This document shows, in pieces, positions 9,269 to 17,838 of a stretch of 64,000 bases of DNA. The stretch is from contig CAXXSE010000001.1 of assembly GCA_963664935.2 (NCBI GenBank), forward strand, positions 124,001 through 188,000, given 5' to 3'. The notes under the pieces are model-generated. The model made no database searches. It had not been told where the DNA came from and was given only the letters and a program-made list of their open reading frames with translations. Positions within the stretch are counted from its first letter, which is position 1. Every line of letters starts with the position of its first letter. The translations under genes were made by a program, and so were the position numbers. Origin of the DNA: G963664935 sp963664935 (GTDB lineage Bacteria > Pseudomonadota > Gammaproteobacteria > Methylococcales > G963664935).

Positions 9269-9456
9269 ATAGTACCAGGTCTTACATTGCACATTTGATT
9301 GTCGTTCAAAAAAATAAAGGAGGCTTTTTAGGAAATTAGTCCGCAATGGGTAGCCAGTTGCCTGTTGCTCGGAAAATCCGAATGACCGCAATGAGTATGA
9401 AGCAGACGTTCGTCTGAGTCTCTCGACCGTCCGCTTTCGGCCATGAGCGGACGGTC
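9269..9456 (+). repeat. ~188-bp interspersed repeat, copy 1
   Basis: The segment from atagtaccagg to ggacggtc matches 11855-12041 along its whole length with scattered changes. It ends in a strong palindrome, gaccgtccgct-ttcggccatg-agcggacggtc. The front part carries the sequence that supplies the start codon of the DoxX gene in copy 2. Confidence 0.8.
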
Positions 9457-9491
9457 GAACTATGCAAGTCCGATGCGGTGTTGGTTATCGA

Positions 9492-9644
9492 TCCATCCTT
9501 AATGGTTTATTCTGCCAGATTGCGAATAAAATGCATAAACCCATCGCCGCCATCAATCTGGGCCGTACCCGGGCCGATAGCGAACTCACCCTGAAAATAC
9601 AGGCTGACTGTGCAGACACGTTGACTGCATTGGTGGAAGGTTTA
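9492..9644 (+). pseudogene. possible C-terminal remnant of a Sir2-like NAD-dependent deacetylase
   Basis: Within an open frame, about 50 codons read ILNGLFCQIANK then PIAAINLGRTRAD and DCADTLTALVEGL. The order 'P-x-x-x-N-L-G-x-T-R-A-D ... D-C-x-x-x-L' is like the last Rossmann strand and C-terminal helix of sirtuins (NLG-TRAD). No Cys4 zinc site, GAG or HG motif is present upstream, where a repeat sits. If real it is a fragment truncated by the 9269-9456 repeat. Confidence 0.35.
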
Positions 9645-9861
9645 GACTTTAGGTCCTTGCTTCGTAGGAGAAGACTTTCAACGCCAATGCTGAAATCTTC
9701 TCGATTGATCGGCTATCGCTTCGTGCCTACCGCTTACATCAGGCTGCTATGCCGTCGTCAAGTTGTAGTCTGGCGATTGAAATTATTGTGATAAAATGTT
9801 TTTTTGTAGGGTTCTCTGGAGCACAACTGTACGGGATAAAATTGATTTTGACGGAGGGAAG

Positions 9862-10026
9862 ATGCCAATCTATGAGTACCAATGCAAGGAATGTCGGAAG
9901 AAGTTCGAGCGGACTGAACACATTGCTGAACATGAGTCAGCCAAGCCAGCCTGCCCGCATTGCGGAAGCAAAAACGTAGATAGAGTCATGACGCCGTTTT
10001 TCGCTAGGACATCCAGGAAAAGTTAA
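9862..10026 (+). CDS. FmdB-type zinc-ribbon protein
   Basis: 54 residues starting MPIYEYQCKEC, with CxxC pairs CKEC (residues 8-11) and CPHC (32-35) that bind one zinc. This is the standard FmdB/CxxC_CXXC_SSSS family found near many metabolic genes; a regulatory or RNA-binding role is proposed for it but unproven. The start at 9862 follows ggaggga and matches the conserved N-terminus; the longer upstream frame is not used. The Ser-rich tail of many members is reduced here to ARTSRKS. Confidence 0.85.
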   Translation: MPIYEYQCKECRKKFERTEHIAEHESAKPACPHCGSKNVDRVMTPFFARTSRKS

Positions 10027-10053
10027 AGGCATTACTGACCAGTAGCCCAAAGT

Positions 10054-10437
10054 TTGTTAGACCATAAAAGTCCAATAGCCCTCTCGAAGTTTTGGTCATT
10101 TGAAGCAAGCATAGCCTTGCTAAGGCGCGCTTACCGTAGAATACTACTGGTCCTATTTACGTTTGTTTTTCCCACTTTGCTCACTGGTTGTTTGGCGGCG
10201 GGTGTTTATACAATCGGAAAACTATTGCTACATAACCGGCTCTTGATCAATGGGGTGGACTTTAGTATGCATTCAGTGTGTTTAAACTTTACTGTCGGTT
10301 ATCCGATAGTTTTCCTCGAAGGTAATCCTTACGGTGACTGTGAGAATGCCGAGATTTTAAACTTACGGACAAAAGACCAGTGCTCCCTCGAGTGTCCAGC
10401 TAGGGTGTTGATGCCGGATACTGGTAAAAGTGCATAA
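10054..10437 (+). CDS. small membrane-anchored protein, copy 1 (start lost)
   Basis: From 10132 on, this frame is the duplicate of the gene at 29596-29919: helix ILLVLFTFVFPTLLTGCLAAGVY, then a Cys-rich tail with CLNF, GDCEN and CSLEC. In this copy the sequence upstream of 10132 is unrelated and provides no ATG, only a TTG at 10054. The natural MTQHK N-terminus is missing, so this copy may be unexpressed. The segment GDCEN...CSLEC could form disulfides outside the cytoplasm. No family recognised. Confidence 0.4.
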   Translation: MLDHKSPIALSKFWSFEASIALLRRAYRRILLVLFTFVFPTLLTGCLAAGVYTIGKLLLHNRLLINGVDFSMHSVCLNFTVGYPIVFLEGNPYGDCENAEILNLRTKDQCSLECPARVLMPDTGKSA

Positions 10438-10932
10438 AAATTGTTGAAAACTAGGAAACCAAATGATAATCCGATGATTAATGAATAGCTTCGAAAACTA
10501 TTTCTGACGTCCACTGATGCGTTGAAAAGGCCTTTTATTCGACAATTTATTCCAATGAGGCAACACGAAAAAAAGGTAACTTCCGGTCACCAATATGATA
10601 ACCCACCCCCGAAATAGCCCTACCGCAGTTCGTTGAATTGGTGAGAAGGATAACGACACGAAGTAAAAAATCCAGATCACCAGAAAAGTGATTACGCTCC
10701 ATTTCTGCATCTGCCACAATCCATAATAGGCGTATAACGCAACGCCGTTGATCGCCACGGCTACCATGGACGGAAAACTGGGAGCAGCTACAGCGATGAT
10801 AAGAGAGCCGGTAAGTTGAGAGAAGCCAATAACAAACAGAATTAAGCATAAAATTGTTATCGAGTTCGGTCTCATATTCTTAATACCCTGCTTAGGTCGG
10901 AAGTTTCAGCTGATCAGGCATAATATACCCCT
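10132..10932. repeat. 0.8-kb duplicated segment X, copy 1
   Basis: Bases 10132 to about 10932 match 29614 to about 30415 in the same orientation (offset 19482) with about a dozen point differences and an indel near the right end. It carries the small membrane-anchored gene and the convergent 125-residue membrane protein. No terminal inverted repeats or transposase seen. Confidence 0.85.
10498..10875 (-). CDS. four-helix inner-membrane protein, copy 1
   Basis: 125 residues with four hydrophobic helices (about residues 6-28, 33-52, 60-78, 84-105) and a Lys/Arg-rich C-terminus (NKRPFQRISGRQK). No known family recognised; the size and topology resemble small DoxX/YrdB-like membrane proteins. It differs from the copy at 29980-30357 at only a few residues (Thr/Ile7, Leu/Ile11, Thr/Ile22). 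Convergent with the small Cys-rich gene of the same duplicated unit. Confidence 0.6.
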   Translation of the reverse strand: MRPNSITILCLILFVIGFSQLTGSLIIAVAAPSFPSMVAVAINGVALYAYYGLWQMQKWSVITFLVIWIFYFVSLSFSPIQRTAVGLFRGWVIILVTGSYLFFVLPHWNKLSNKRPFQRISGRQK

Positions 10933-11474
10933 GCCACAAATCAAGCACAACAAAGGCTAATACCGCATATTCCGGCCCATGAACACTGATTCCTGAATGG
11001 GTGTTCACTTTGGTAAGCGTTTTAGGAAGTATACGTCTACGAATTTATAGTCCGATCATTAATTCAAAAAGGTGCATGATCGCTATATTTTCAACATGCA
11101 ATCCTCATTGATCTCGTTCGAAAATTCATCAACGCATTGATGTTCAAAAGACCTTTTGGAATTTCCACGGCTTCCATGGAGAAAGCTAAGCCATTAACTT
11201 TTGTGCAAGCTTTTGTAGGCCGAATTTTTATCACCAAAGCCTCTAACAAAGACGATTCGTTTTTTGTACTGAATGCCCTTTTTCATGTTTGGGAAAAATT
11301 TTGACACATCAGGTACCAGGCTTCCGCGCCATCACCTTCTGCCCTCGAATGCGCCAATCGAATCGTTGCTGTCAAATACATTTTCCTCGTCAGTCCTGGT
11401 GAGCAGAGCTTTATCACACAACGCGTCAGATGGGTTGCCATACACCCTTTGTCTGGAGTAGCTACAAGCGATCC
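10933..11474. other. 542-bp gap, no gene recognised
   Basis: Both strands were read. A minus-strand open stretch (…GNPSDALCDKALLTRTDEEN…, about 11360-11440) looks protein-like but has no start and no family I recognise. Nothing else is supported. Confidence 0.4.
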
Positions 11475-11873
11475 TTATCCGCCCATCTTTTTGTCTACAC
11501 TCAGTTTGCCGGCACCGTAGGTGTACACCATCAATAGGCCACCCACCATGGCCCAGTTTTTCATAAACATGATCATTTGGGTCTTATCACCAAAATCAGC
11601 ATGAAACAGTAAAGCAGCCACCACCGTGAATGCCGCAAGTACAGCAGCGGCCAGTCTGGTCTTGAATCCGACCAATAAAGCCAATCCGCCACCGACCTCC
11701 AGAATGATTACCAGTGGCAACAGCATGCGGGGAACACCCATGGCTTCCATGTAACCAGTGGTTCCGTCGTATCCCAAAATTTTGTTAATACCGGTAAGCA
11801 CGAAAATATGGGCGAGTAAGATTCGTGCTACCAGTTCTATAAGACAATACCACGATAGTACCAGGCCTAACAT
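11475..11873 (-). CDS. DoxX family membrane protein
   Basis: 132 residues, four hydrophobic helices. Diagnostic features are LLAHIFVLTGINKI near the N-terminus, PLVIILEVGGGLALLVGF in helix 2 and FMKNWAMVGGLL in the last helix, as in DoxX/DoxD-like quinone-related membrane proteins. The first eight or so residues (MLGLVLSW) are encoded inside the 11855-12041 repeat, so the original start was probably replaced when the repeat arrived. The family is often linked to thiosulfate oxidation or redox stress; no partner is present here. Confidence 0.85.
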   Translation of the reverse strand: MLGLVLSWYCLIELVARILLAHIFVLTGINKILGYDGTTGYMEAMGVPRMLLPLVIILEVGGGLALLVGFKTRLAAAVLAAFTVVAALLFHADFGDKTQMIMFMKNWAMVGGLLMVYTYGAGKLSVDKKMGG

Positions 11874-12041
11874 TGCACATTTGCTTGTTGTTCAAAAAAG
11901 AAAGGGAACTTCATAGGAGATTAGTCCGCTTCGGTTCGTAATTTGCCAATCGCTTAAAAGATCTGAATGACGGCTTTGAGTATGGAGCAGACGTTCGTCT
12001 GGGTCTCTCGACCGTCCGGATTCGGCCAAAACCGGACGGTC
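11855..12041 (+). repeat. ~187-bp interspersed repeat, copy 2
   Basis: Matches 9269-9456 over its length and ends in the palindrome gaccgtccg-gattcggccaaaac-cggacggtc. Its left end overlaps the start of the DoxX gene on the other strand. Confidence 0.8.
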
Positions 12042-12409
12042 AGGATAGTTGTAATCACTTTAAGAATACCGACCGCATTCATTGCTCGGCTTAATTGTCA
12101 TACCGGGGTCAAAGTGGCGTATTGTCCCCTTTGGGTTCACAAATTCCCCCATTTTCACACAGGCTCGGCCAGGAGCGGACGTTTAGGATATCGAAATTCA
12201 AAAAGAGGATGGTTTAACCTAATTGCCTTGACGATCCGTGACTGTTGAAGATCTGCCGTGAATTCCAAGATTCTCTCCCATCTCGGCTTGCCCACCAGGG
12301 CACCGCCTCGTTCGCCGCCTCAGGCATTCTGTCTATACACAACAGCGCCTCATAAAAGGCAACAGGCAAATATCTTGCCCTATTCTTTGAATAAGAAACC
12401 TGTAACTCA

Positions 12410-12844
12410 TTGATAATGAATATTATTTTCTGTTCACATTATTTGAGGGTTAATACGAAAAATCACCCCTTATTTTTATCAGAAAACGGAGTTAATCGAT
12501 CATTTATTTTGGTCACTCTCAATTCCGAGAAGGGAGCAATCAAGGCGCAACGAGCTTTTCTGGAAAAAGACAAAGCCGATAAAGAAAAGGGTGGAAAAGG
12601 AGATGCTGGTAAACAAGCCTTTGAAATGAAGAAAGTTCCGTATGAGAAAAGCAGGAATACACAGATAGAATCTTTTGTAACCGAAAACAGTAAAAAAGAA
12701 AACCAACCTGCTTGCCCCAATGCTATCAAAAAAAAAGATACAGCTGAATGCCTGAAGCGTAACGATAAAATTAAAATTGGGTTGGGAGAAGCGCAGGGAT
12801 ACGGAAACCTGGTCCGAAAGAACCAGTTGGAGTGTCCGTTTTAG
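12410..12844 (+). CDS. Lys-rich hypothetical protein, doubtful
   Basis: 144 codons. The first third is hydrophobic/mixed, the rest is dominated by Lys, Glu and Asn with two Cys-containing spots (ACPN, ECLK). There is no clear ribosome site before the ATG and no family recognised. The composition could reflect AT-rich non-coding DNA. Overlapping frames on the other strand are no better. Confidence 0.25.
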   Translation: MIMNIIFCSHYLRVNTKNHPLFLSENGVNRSFILVTLNSEKGAIKAQRAFLEKDKADKEKGGKGDAGKQAFEMKKVPYEKSRNTQIESFVTENSKKENQPACPNAIKKKDTAECLKRNDKIKIGLGEAQGYGNLVRKNQLECPF

Positions 12845-13432
12845 AAAGAAAACCTACCGTTCGTAAAGCCAATCCTCCAGTTGGTTGATTCGGGCTTTTA
12901 CGCGATTCTGTCGCATATTTCGTCGAAAGAAACAAGAATCCTCATCCAACTATCATTTACGGAGCCAGTGCATAGAATTGTGCTGCTGGGTCGGTTTATT
13001 CCGGCTTTTGAAGAGTTAGAGCTGTATGAATTGAAAGGTTCACGAACAGTTCTTAGGGGCTAAGGGCCGTGAGGCCCTGACCTACCCAAAGGAAAAAAAG
13101 GACAACCAGATAGTATTGCTAGGACCTGCTAAGTGATTCTGAAAGCATTTCTTCCGTGATTTGACTTTAAAAAAACTACCGGATACCTTTTATCTGAAAA
13201 ACCGTTCGAGACTAACCCGACTGATTTCTTTAAATTGATGTAGCGGGAAAGCCAATAATATAGGGATGTTCTTTATTCGTTTGGACGGTGAATTTCAATG
13301 AGCAGCAAGACTAAAAAAAGTAGCGTCTCCTTTTGTCTTGCCCTTACGGCTGATATCGAATGAAAGTTGAATGACGTCGTTTCTCGTTGGTATTTTCGGT
13401 AAGATCGCACATTATTTATTAGGAGAAACGTC
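12845..13432. other. 588-bp gap, no gene recognised
   Basis: No supported frame on either strand. A hairpin-like ggggctaagggccgtgaggccc lies near 13056-13077. The end of this gap should hold the promoter of the secreted protein at 13433 (ribosome site aggagaaac just before its ATG). Confidence 0.4.
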
Positions 13433-13882
13433 ATGAGAAAACCTCAATGGGCACTACAATTGATTCTGGTTTCGTTCAGCATCATTTTTTCAAATTTAGT
13501 CAGCGCGTACACTGGCGGTGGAACCCCGAGACCGCTTTGCAAGCCAGCAAAATTCAAAAGGTTCAAACCGCCGGCAAGCAGCGTCGTTGAGCCAAAATCT
13601 GGATTTTCATTCATCGCATCTCCAAACACAAGTCCATCGACCATCAAAGTTACGGTAAAGAGGATCAAAGTCAAAGTGGATGTTGAAAAACAAATTGACG
13701 GGCAATTTCGGGTGAATGGCACGCTACCCGATTCTCTATCGGAAACATGGGCAAAAATAAAAATTGCGGGGGAAGCAAATAATTGTAAAGGATCAGCATC
13801 CTGGTTGATAAGAATTACCGAAGCCAAACAAACCGAGGTCGAAACCGAGAATACTCAACTGAAACTGATCGAAAAACAGTAA
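13433..13882 (+). CDS. secreted/periplasmic conserved hypothetical protein
   Basis: 149 residues. The Sec signal peptide (residues 1-25) has a likely cut after LVSA, giving a mature protein starting YTGGGTPRPLCKPAKF. Two Cys residues, in PLCKP and NNCKG, could form one disulfide. The mature part is a beta-sandwich-like pattern (FSFIASPNTSPSTIKVTVKRIKVKV, then ARI-type strands ending in GSASWLIRI). A family with the same order (C..F..F.P, then SFxAS, then NNCKG) is found in other Gammaproteobacteria without known function. Strong ribosome site; single gene. Confidence 0.75.
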   Translation: MRKPQWALQLILVSFSIIFSNLVSAYTGGGTPRPLCKPAKFKRFKPPASSVVEPKSGFSFIASPNTSPSTIKVTVKRIKVKVDVEKQIDGQFRVNGTLPDSLSETWAKIKIAGEANNCKGSASWLIRITEAKQTEVETENTQLKLIEKQ

Positions 13883-14199
13883 GAAAGCAAGGAGGGTTCA
13901 GCTCAACCCTGATTAGCGCCATAACTGTGCTACAAATACAAAAACGTCGAGAACGTTTTTGAACACCTGAACGCTGGCCCCAAGGACAAAAAGCATGGAT
14001 GCGTGAAGTCAACACACTGATTTACATTTGTAATCTGCTCGTTTTCGCCTTGTGCTGGTGTTTTTTAGAGGCAATCTTAACCGTTAGATATAAAATTTCT
14101 TATACAAATTCGAGTTGCCGCTGTAGGCAATGCAGGTATTTCATGCGTAGCCAATGTTTCTTCATCAACCAGTTGTCTAAGGATAGTGAGATTAGATTT

Positions 14200-14340
14200 G
14201 AGCTTTCGGGTCGCGTGTTGCCTGCGTTTCACTCGATTTGCTCAACATACTACAAGTATGCTTCCGCGCCCAAATCTACGCGCACCTTGTGTCACCACGC
14301 ACCCTTATGGCCCTCGCGACGAAAGTTGTGAGAAATGCAG
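14200..14340. mobile_element. truncated MITE related to the 2175-2348 element
   Basis: The right end gaaagttgtgagaaatgcag and the inner part (cctgcgtt-cactcgattt, caagtatgcttccgcgccc) match the intact MITE, but the left terminal repeat is missing and replaced by unrelated sequence. Confidence 0.7.
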
Positions 14341-14540
14341 GTTAGAAGGTCTGATTGACTGCTTTGAGTATGAACCAGACATTCGCTTGTGGTTGTTGAA
14401 TGGTCGGAAATGGCCCGAAAGCAGTCATAGAAGTTTATTGTCCAGACTGTTCCTTAGCTGTAACAACTTGCAAAAATAAAATCCAAATCTCGGTAAATGA
14501 CAAACCCAAATCCGCTCATCTCACTCCTCTCATAAATGCG

Positions 14541-14569
14541 TTGACACACCATATGCGATATGGTATAAA
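14541..14569 (+). promoter_or_regulatory. sigma70 promoter with overlapping palindromic operator
   Basis: TTGACA at 14541-14546 and TATAAA at 14564-14569 are 17 bp apart. A perfect inverted repeat ACCATAT-GCG-ATATGGT (14548-14564) fills the spacer and touches the -10 box, an ideal site for a dimeric repressor or a spacer-binding activator. No gene of more than a few codons lies between it and the terminator at 14629, so its product seems to be a small RNA. Confidence 0.7.
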
Positions 14570-14575
14570 GACCTT

Positions 14576-14656
14576 GGTCTGTCACAAGCGGTGACCTAAT
14601 CCAAAAAAATAACAAACAAAATCAACCCAAAGCCCCGATTCTTGTCGGGGCTTTTT
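14576..14656 (+). ncRNA. candidate small RNA (~80 nt)
   Basis: Predicted to start about 7 bp after the -10 box and to end in the terminator at 14629-14656. The 5' part folds as GTCAC-aagcg-GTGAC (about 14580-14594), followed by an A-rich single-stranded stretch (aaaaaaataacaaacaaaatcaaccc), then the terminator hairpin. This is the standard plan of an Hfq-type regulatory RNA: 5' stem, unpaired target/A-rich region, Rho-independent terminator with U tail. No known sRNA family recognised. Confidence 0.5.
14629..14656 (+). terminator. Rho-independent terminator
   Basis: Stem AAGCCCCGA-ttct-TGTCGGGGCTT followed by a run of T. Strong and unambiguous. Confidence 0.85.
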
Positions 14657-14755
14657 TCTGTCTCCCCACAATCTCTTCAGCCCAGTGTAAACGGGGTACA
14701 CCAAAGACACTAAACGCTTCTTCTCCCCAACCAATCTCACACAAAAGCGCCATAT

Positions 14756-14956
14756 TCAGTACCTGCCAAAATGCCGTATCCGAGACCTCACCTTGCGCAA
14801 TCTGACGTCCATGGTATAACCAATTCCAACGAATAAACCACAGGAAGCAAGCACGAGGACAAATCCATCACGCAGTGCCCATATTGCGAGGACATGGAAA
14901 TACCCCAAAAAGGACACGAAAAAATAAGCATGGATTGATCCAGCTTTTTTTGCCAT
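14756..14956 (-). CDS. small two-helix membrane protein, doubtful
   Basis: 66 residues beginning MAKKAGSIHAYFF with two hydrophobic helices (about 10-25 and 29-46) and a basic tail (RLRKVRSRIRHFGRY). The start has a weak purine stretch (gcggga). It lies just beside the IS4 insertion, whose target site is 30 bp upstream, so its promoter has probably been displaced. No family recognised. Confidence 0.35.
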   Translation of the reverse strand: MAKKAGSIHAYFFVSFLGYFHVLAIWALRDGFVLVLASCGLFVGIGYTMDVRLRKVRSRIRHFGRY

Positions 14957-14994
14957 TCCCGCAATAAAGAAAAACAGTGGGGTACAGGTGACAC

Positions 14995-16650
14995 CATAGG
15001 TGTTAACTTAAGCCTCAAAGGCCTCTAAGCCAATACTCCGGGGCGTAGAATTGATCGGAACGGAGAAGAATCGATAATCCCGATAGCGGCTTGGTTGAAT
15101 GAATTCATCCAGGGAGTTAGATCGGCTGGGTTGGCGTGTTTTAATGCAACGGACCAAGATGCCGTTCAGATAGTCAATCATATAGACAGCTAACCGGTCG
15201 AGAGTATGGTGGTAGAGGATGTCAACGAGTGGTGCAACATGTCGGCGAAAGTGTTTTGCGGTTTTATCGAAACTGATTTCGCATTGCATCTGGCGCCAAG
15301 CCTGGGCGCGGGCACAGGAATAGCAGAAGGTGATAAACAGGGCAACAATACAGGTTCCAAGGACCTCGCAGGTGAGTCGATGAGCATTACTTTGTACTGT
15401 GGTGTGCTGAAGTTTCAAGGTTGATTTCATCTGCTTAAAAAAAAGCTCAACGGACCAGCGCAACGGATATAGGGCGAGCAATTGAGGCATATCCATGCCG
15501 TGATAGGATTCGGGGATATTGGTGATCCATAGACCCCAGTCACACAGGCACAACGTTTGTTGGCTGGGAACCTTGCCGCGCTTGTGCGCGGCTTGTTTGG
15601 CGCTTTGTCGACGTCGGTTAGCGATTTCTTCGGGCATTCGGGTGAGTAATAGGCGAGCCTGTGTTTTGTGCGTTTTATTGCCGACCCACACGGCCCAATC
15701 GAGGCCCGTTTGTTGATGTGTTAAGTACTGGATTTCGTCGAACAAATTGATTTTCTCAAAACCGTTAGGCCCTTGACGATACAGGTTTAAACCGAAGCTG
15801 TTGAAGCGGGATAAAAAGAAGGCATCTGCTGCATCGATGGCGGCGAGTGCGTCAGCCACGGTGTAGCCCATATCGAATAAATACAGCGCACCGGTTTGCA
15901 GTTGTTCCGCTAAGACCCGGGCATAGTTTTGGTCGGTGGCAGTTTGTTTCTTTAAATAGACCAGGTTAACCGTACCGGTCAAATAATCGAACATGAGCTG
16001 TACTTTGCATCCGGCATGGTGATAGCCCGGAAATACGGCCGCGAGCCCTCCGGACAGTTTCCAGGAGGTTGAATCGATGATATTGACCGCCGTAAAATAC
16101 TTCAGTGCCGCGACCTCAAGGGTTCGACCTTCGGTCTTTAAAATCGCCATAAAATCAGCCACCATTGCTTTCATAAAGGCACTGGCTTGCTGGGTAAATC
16201 GACGGTGAATGCCCGTTCGTGAAAGATCACTCGGGATTTCATCCGCCAAACTATTCAGGGTGAGTGTATCTGATTTAAGCGCACCGAAGGTGAGTGCGAT
16301 AAAGAACTCGAAGGGATCGAGCTTGCGCAATCGCTGGATAAATCCGCAGGCCTTCGCCGAGGCTAGGATTTTGTTTCTGCAAAACAACGATTCAAAATGG
16401 ATACATCAATATCAATGGGCATATTTATACTCAATCCTAAAAACAACAAATCAAAATATAATAAGAATAAAGATATGCGTGTCCTTTGTCTACTGTTTTC
16501 CACCTGACTATCGCGCCAGTACCGGCATAAGGAATTCCGGTGTTCCAGCGCCCACAGAGGACTTGCCTGACTCACTCGGCTGAAATGCTTTCGTCAAACC
16601 CATTAACCTGTTGTTTATTCTATATAATATTTGTTTAGTTAACACCTATG
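14995..16650 (-). mobile_element. IS4-family insertion sequence, copy A (1656 bp)
   Basis: Ends are CATAGGTGTTAAC (14995-15007) and GTTAACACCTATG (16638-16650), perfect inverted repeats. It is flanked by CAGGTGACAC at 14985-14994 and 16651-16660, a 10-bp target duplication, as expected for this family. It is almost identical to copy B at 24737-26392 but in the opposite orientation. The target site lay in non-coding DNA upstream of the methyltransferase gene. Confidence 0.95.
15008..16422 (-). CDS. IS4-family DDE transposase (needs -1 frameshift)
   Basis: The main frame (15008-16387) encodes 459 residues with the DDE parts NIIDST (first Asp), YLFDMGYT (second Asp) and the R-x3-E-x6-K signature in LRWSVELFFKQMK (Glu). 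A natural N-terminus (MPIDIDVSILNRCFAETK, from 16422) lies in the neighbouring frame and joins by a one-base slip back at ACAAAA to ILASAKACGFIQRLR. Without a slip only a TTG start at 16387 is available. Copy B has the same feature. Confidence 0.9.
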
Positions 16651-16682
16651 CAGGTGACACACCCCTACAATTGTTTCTTACC

Positions 16683-17312
16683 ATGGAATGTAGAACCGAA
16701 AATTTAGACGAAATTGAGACTTTCACGCTTGGTCATTACGACAAGAACGCGGAGTCGTTTTGGGAAGGCACTAAAGACCATGATGTCGCACAAAACTATG
16801 CAGCGTTTCTGGCGCCGTTTCCGGATGGGAAAACCCTTGATATCCTGGACTTTGGTTGCGGGCCTGGGAGAGACCTTAAATATTTCCAGTCGTTGGGTCA
16901 CCGCCCGGTAGGCTTGGACGGCAGTGTGGAGTTCTGTCGTATGGCTCGGCAATACACGGGTTGCCAGATCCTCTATCAAAGGTTTCTTAGGCTTGCGTTG
17001 CCACCGCAAGCTTTCGATGGCATCTTCGCAAACGCCTCGTTGTTCCATGTCCCTAGCCGAGAACTGCCACGGATCCTTAGTGAGTTACACAGCGCGTTAC
17101 GGCCCAGCGGTATTTTGTTTTTATCCGACCCTCGGGGTGACGGCGAAGGTTGGTGCGAACAACGGTACGGCCATTATATGCAGTTAGATGCGAGTAAGCG
17201 TTACTTAGAGCAGGCTGGTTTTGAAGTAATCCATCATTACTATCGTCCCGCCGACAAACCAATCCATGAGCAACCGTGGTTGGCGATTGTGAGCCGGCAT
17301 CACGAAAACTAA
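16683..17312 (+). CDS. class I SAM-dependent methyltransferase
   Basis: The ATG at 16683 is chosen over the upstream one at 16611 because the latter lies inside the IS. 209 residues start with MECRTENLDEIETFTLGHYDKNA; motif I is LDFGCGPGRD (about residues 53-62), then GLDGS, then a post-I FDGIFANASLFHVP and a late GILFLSDPRGDGEG. The IS4 copy A ends only 33 bp upstream, so the native promoter is separated and the gene may be silent or driven by the IS. The substrate is unknown; the order of motifs is that of Methyltransf_11/25 enzymes. Confidence 0.85.
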   Translation: MECRTENLDEIETFTLGHYDKNAESFWEGTKDHDVAQNYAAFLAPFPDGKTLDILDFGCGPGRDLKYFQSLGHRPVGLDGSVEFCRMARQYTGCQILYQRFLRLALPPQAFDGIFANASLFHVPSRELPRILSELHSALRPSGILFLSDPRGDGEGWCEQRYGHYMQLDASKRYLEQAGFEVIHHYYRPADKPIHEQPWLAIVSRHHEN

Positions 17313-17327
17313 ACGTTCAAGGCGGTA

Positions 17328-17361
17328 TTTTAGAAGGCTGTCCGAGAATAGAGAGCCTCCT
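17328..17361. repeat. collapsed remnant of the GAGGCTGTCCGAGAATAG MITE
   Basis: The string aaggctgtccgagaatag is followed at once by agcctcctag, i.e. the two ends of the 51818-52057 element with its centre deleted. Confidence 0.6.
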
Positions 17362-17580
17362 AGGTGCGTTAGCCGAAACTATATTTTTAAAATAAATCTG
17401 TCTATTTCAGTGGGATTGAAACAAAATAGCAATGAAGGTAGTGGGTTATACTTAGTGCGTGATGCAAGACCAGTCCCAAAGCCTCGGTCGATGCTATCCA
17501 TCCAAGTGTCATATACCGCAAGTTTGAAGCTAACGCTAAACGATCTAATTCGCTAATCTATACGACCAAAGATGGGTTTC

Positions 17581-17598
17581 CGCCGGAACAGTCCGGCG
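17581..17598 (+). promoter_or_regulatory. hairpin upstream of the Lys-rich micro-protein
   Basis: CGCCGGA-acag-TCCGGCG, a perfect 7-bp GC-rich stem with tetraloop, 30 bp before the start codon at 17629. It lies in the probable 5' leader and could act on mRNA stability or translation. There is no T run after it. Confidence 0.4.
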
Positions 17599-17628
17599 CA
17601 AATAATTTTCAAGCAAGGAGAAACAAAT

Positions 17629-17736
17629 ATGGGTGATAAGGGAAAGAAAGATAAAGGCAAAAAGGAACAACAAAAAAAGGCGCAGCTGACTCAAAAAGAA
17701 AAACGAAAATTGAAGAAAGAAAAGAAGAAGAAATAA
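17629..17736 (+). CDS. 35-residue Lys-rich micro-protein
   Basis: The ATG at 17629 is preceded by aaggagaaac at a good distance. The product begins MGDKGKKDKGKKEQQ and ends in KKEKKKK; about half the residues are Lys. Small proteins of this design (MGDK-G-KDKGK... with a middle LTxKEKR) recur in Proteobacteria, so it is likely genuine and may bind nucleic acid by charge. The GC-rich hairpin at 17581-17598 sits in its leader. It is followed by the Kelch gene after 100 bp. Confidence 0.65.
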   Translation: MGDKGKKDKGKKEQQKKAQLTQKEKRKLKKEKKKK

Positions 17737-17838
17737 ATACCCAGCGCTGTCTGTCCGGTGACCTTAAATCAAGCAAGAATGAAAGATCTCACTCGACATT
17801 GGTCTAAAATACATGGTTTTAGAATGGGGGTGGGGAAA

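Noticed and set aside
15206..15424. Open frames opposite to the transposase (also 25671-26197)
   Set aside because: Antisense shadows of the conserved transposase, identical in both copies.
16611..16682. Upstream start for the methyltransferase
   Set aside because: This part lies in the IS end and target duplication.
17758..17838. Longer N-terminus for the Kelch protein
   Set aside because: It starts with GTG, contains charged residues incompatible with the following signal peptide, and the ATG at 17839 has the better ribosome site.
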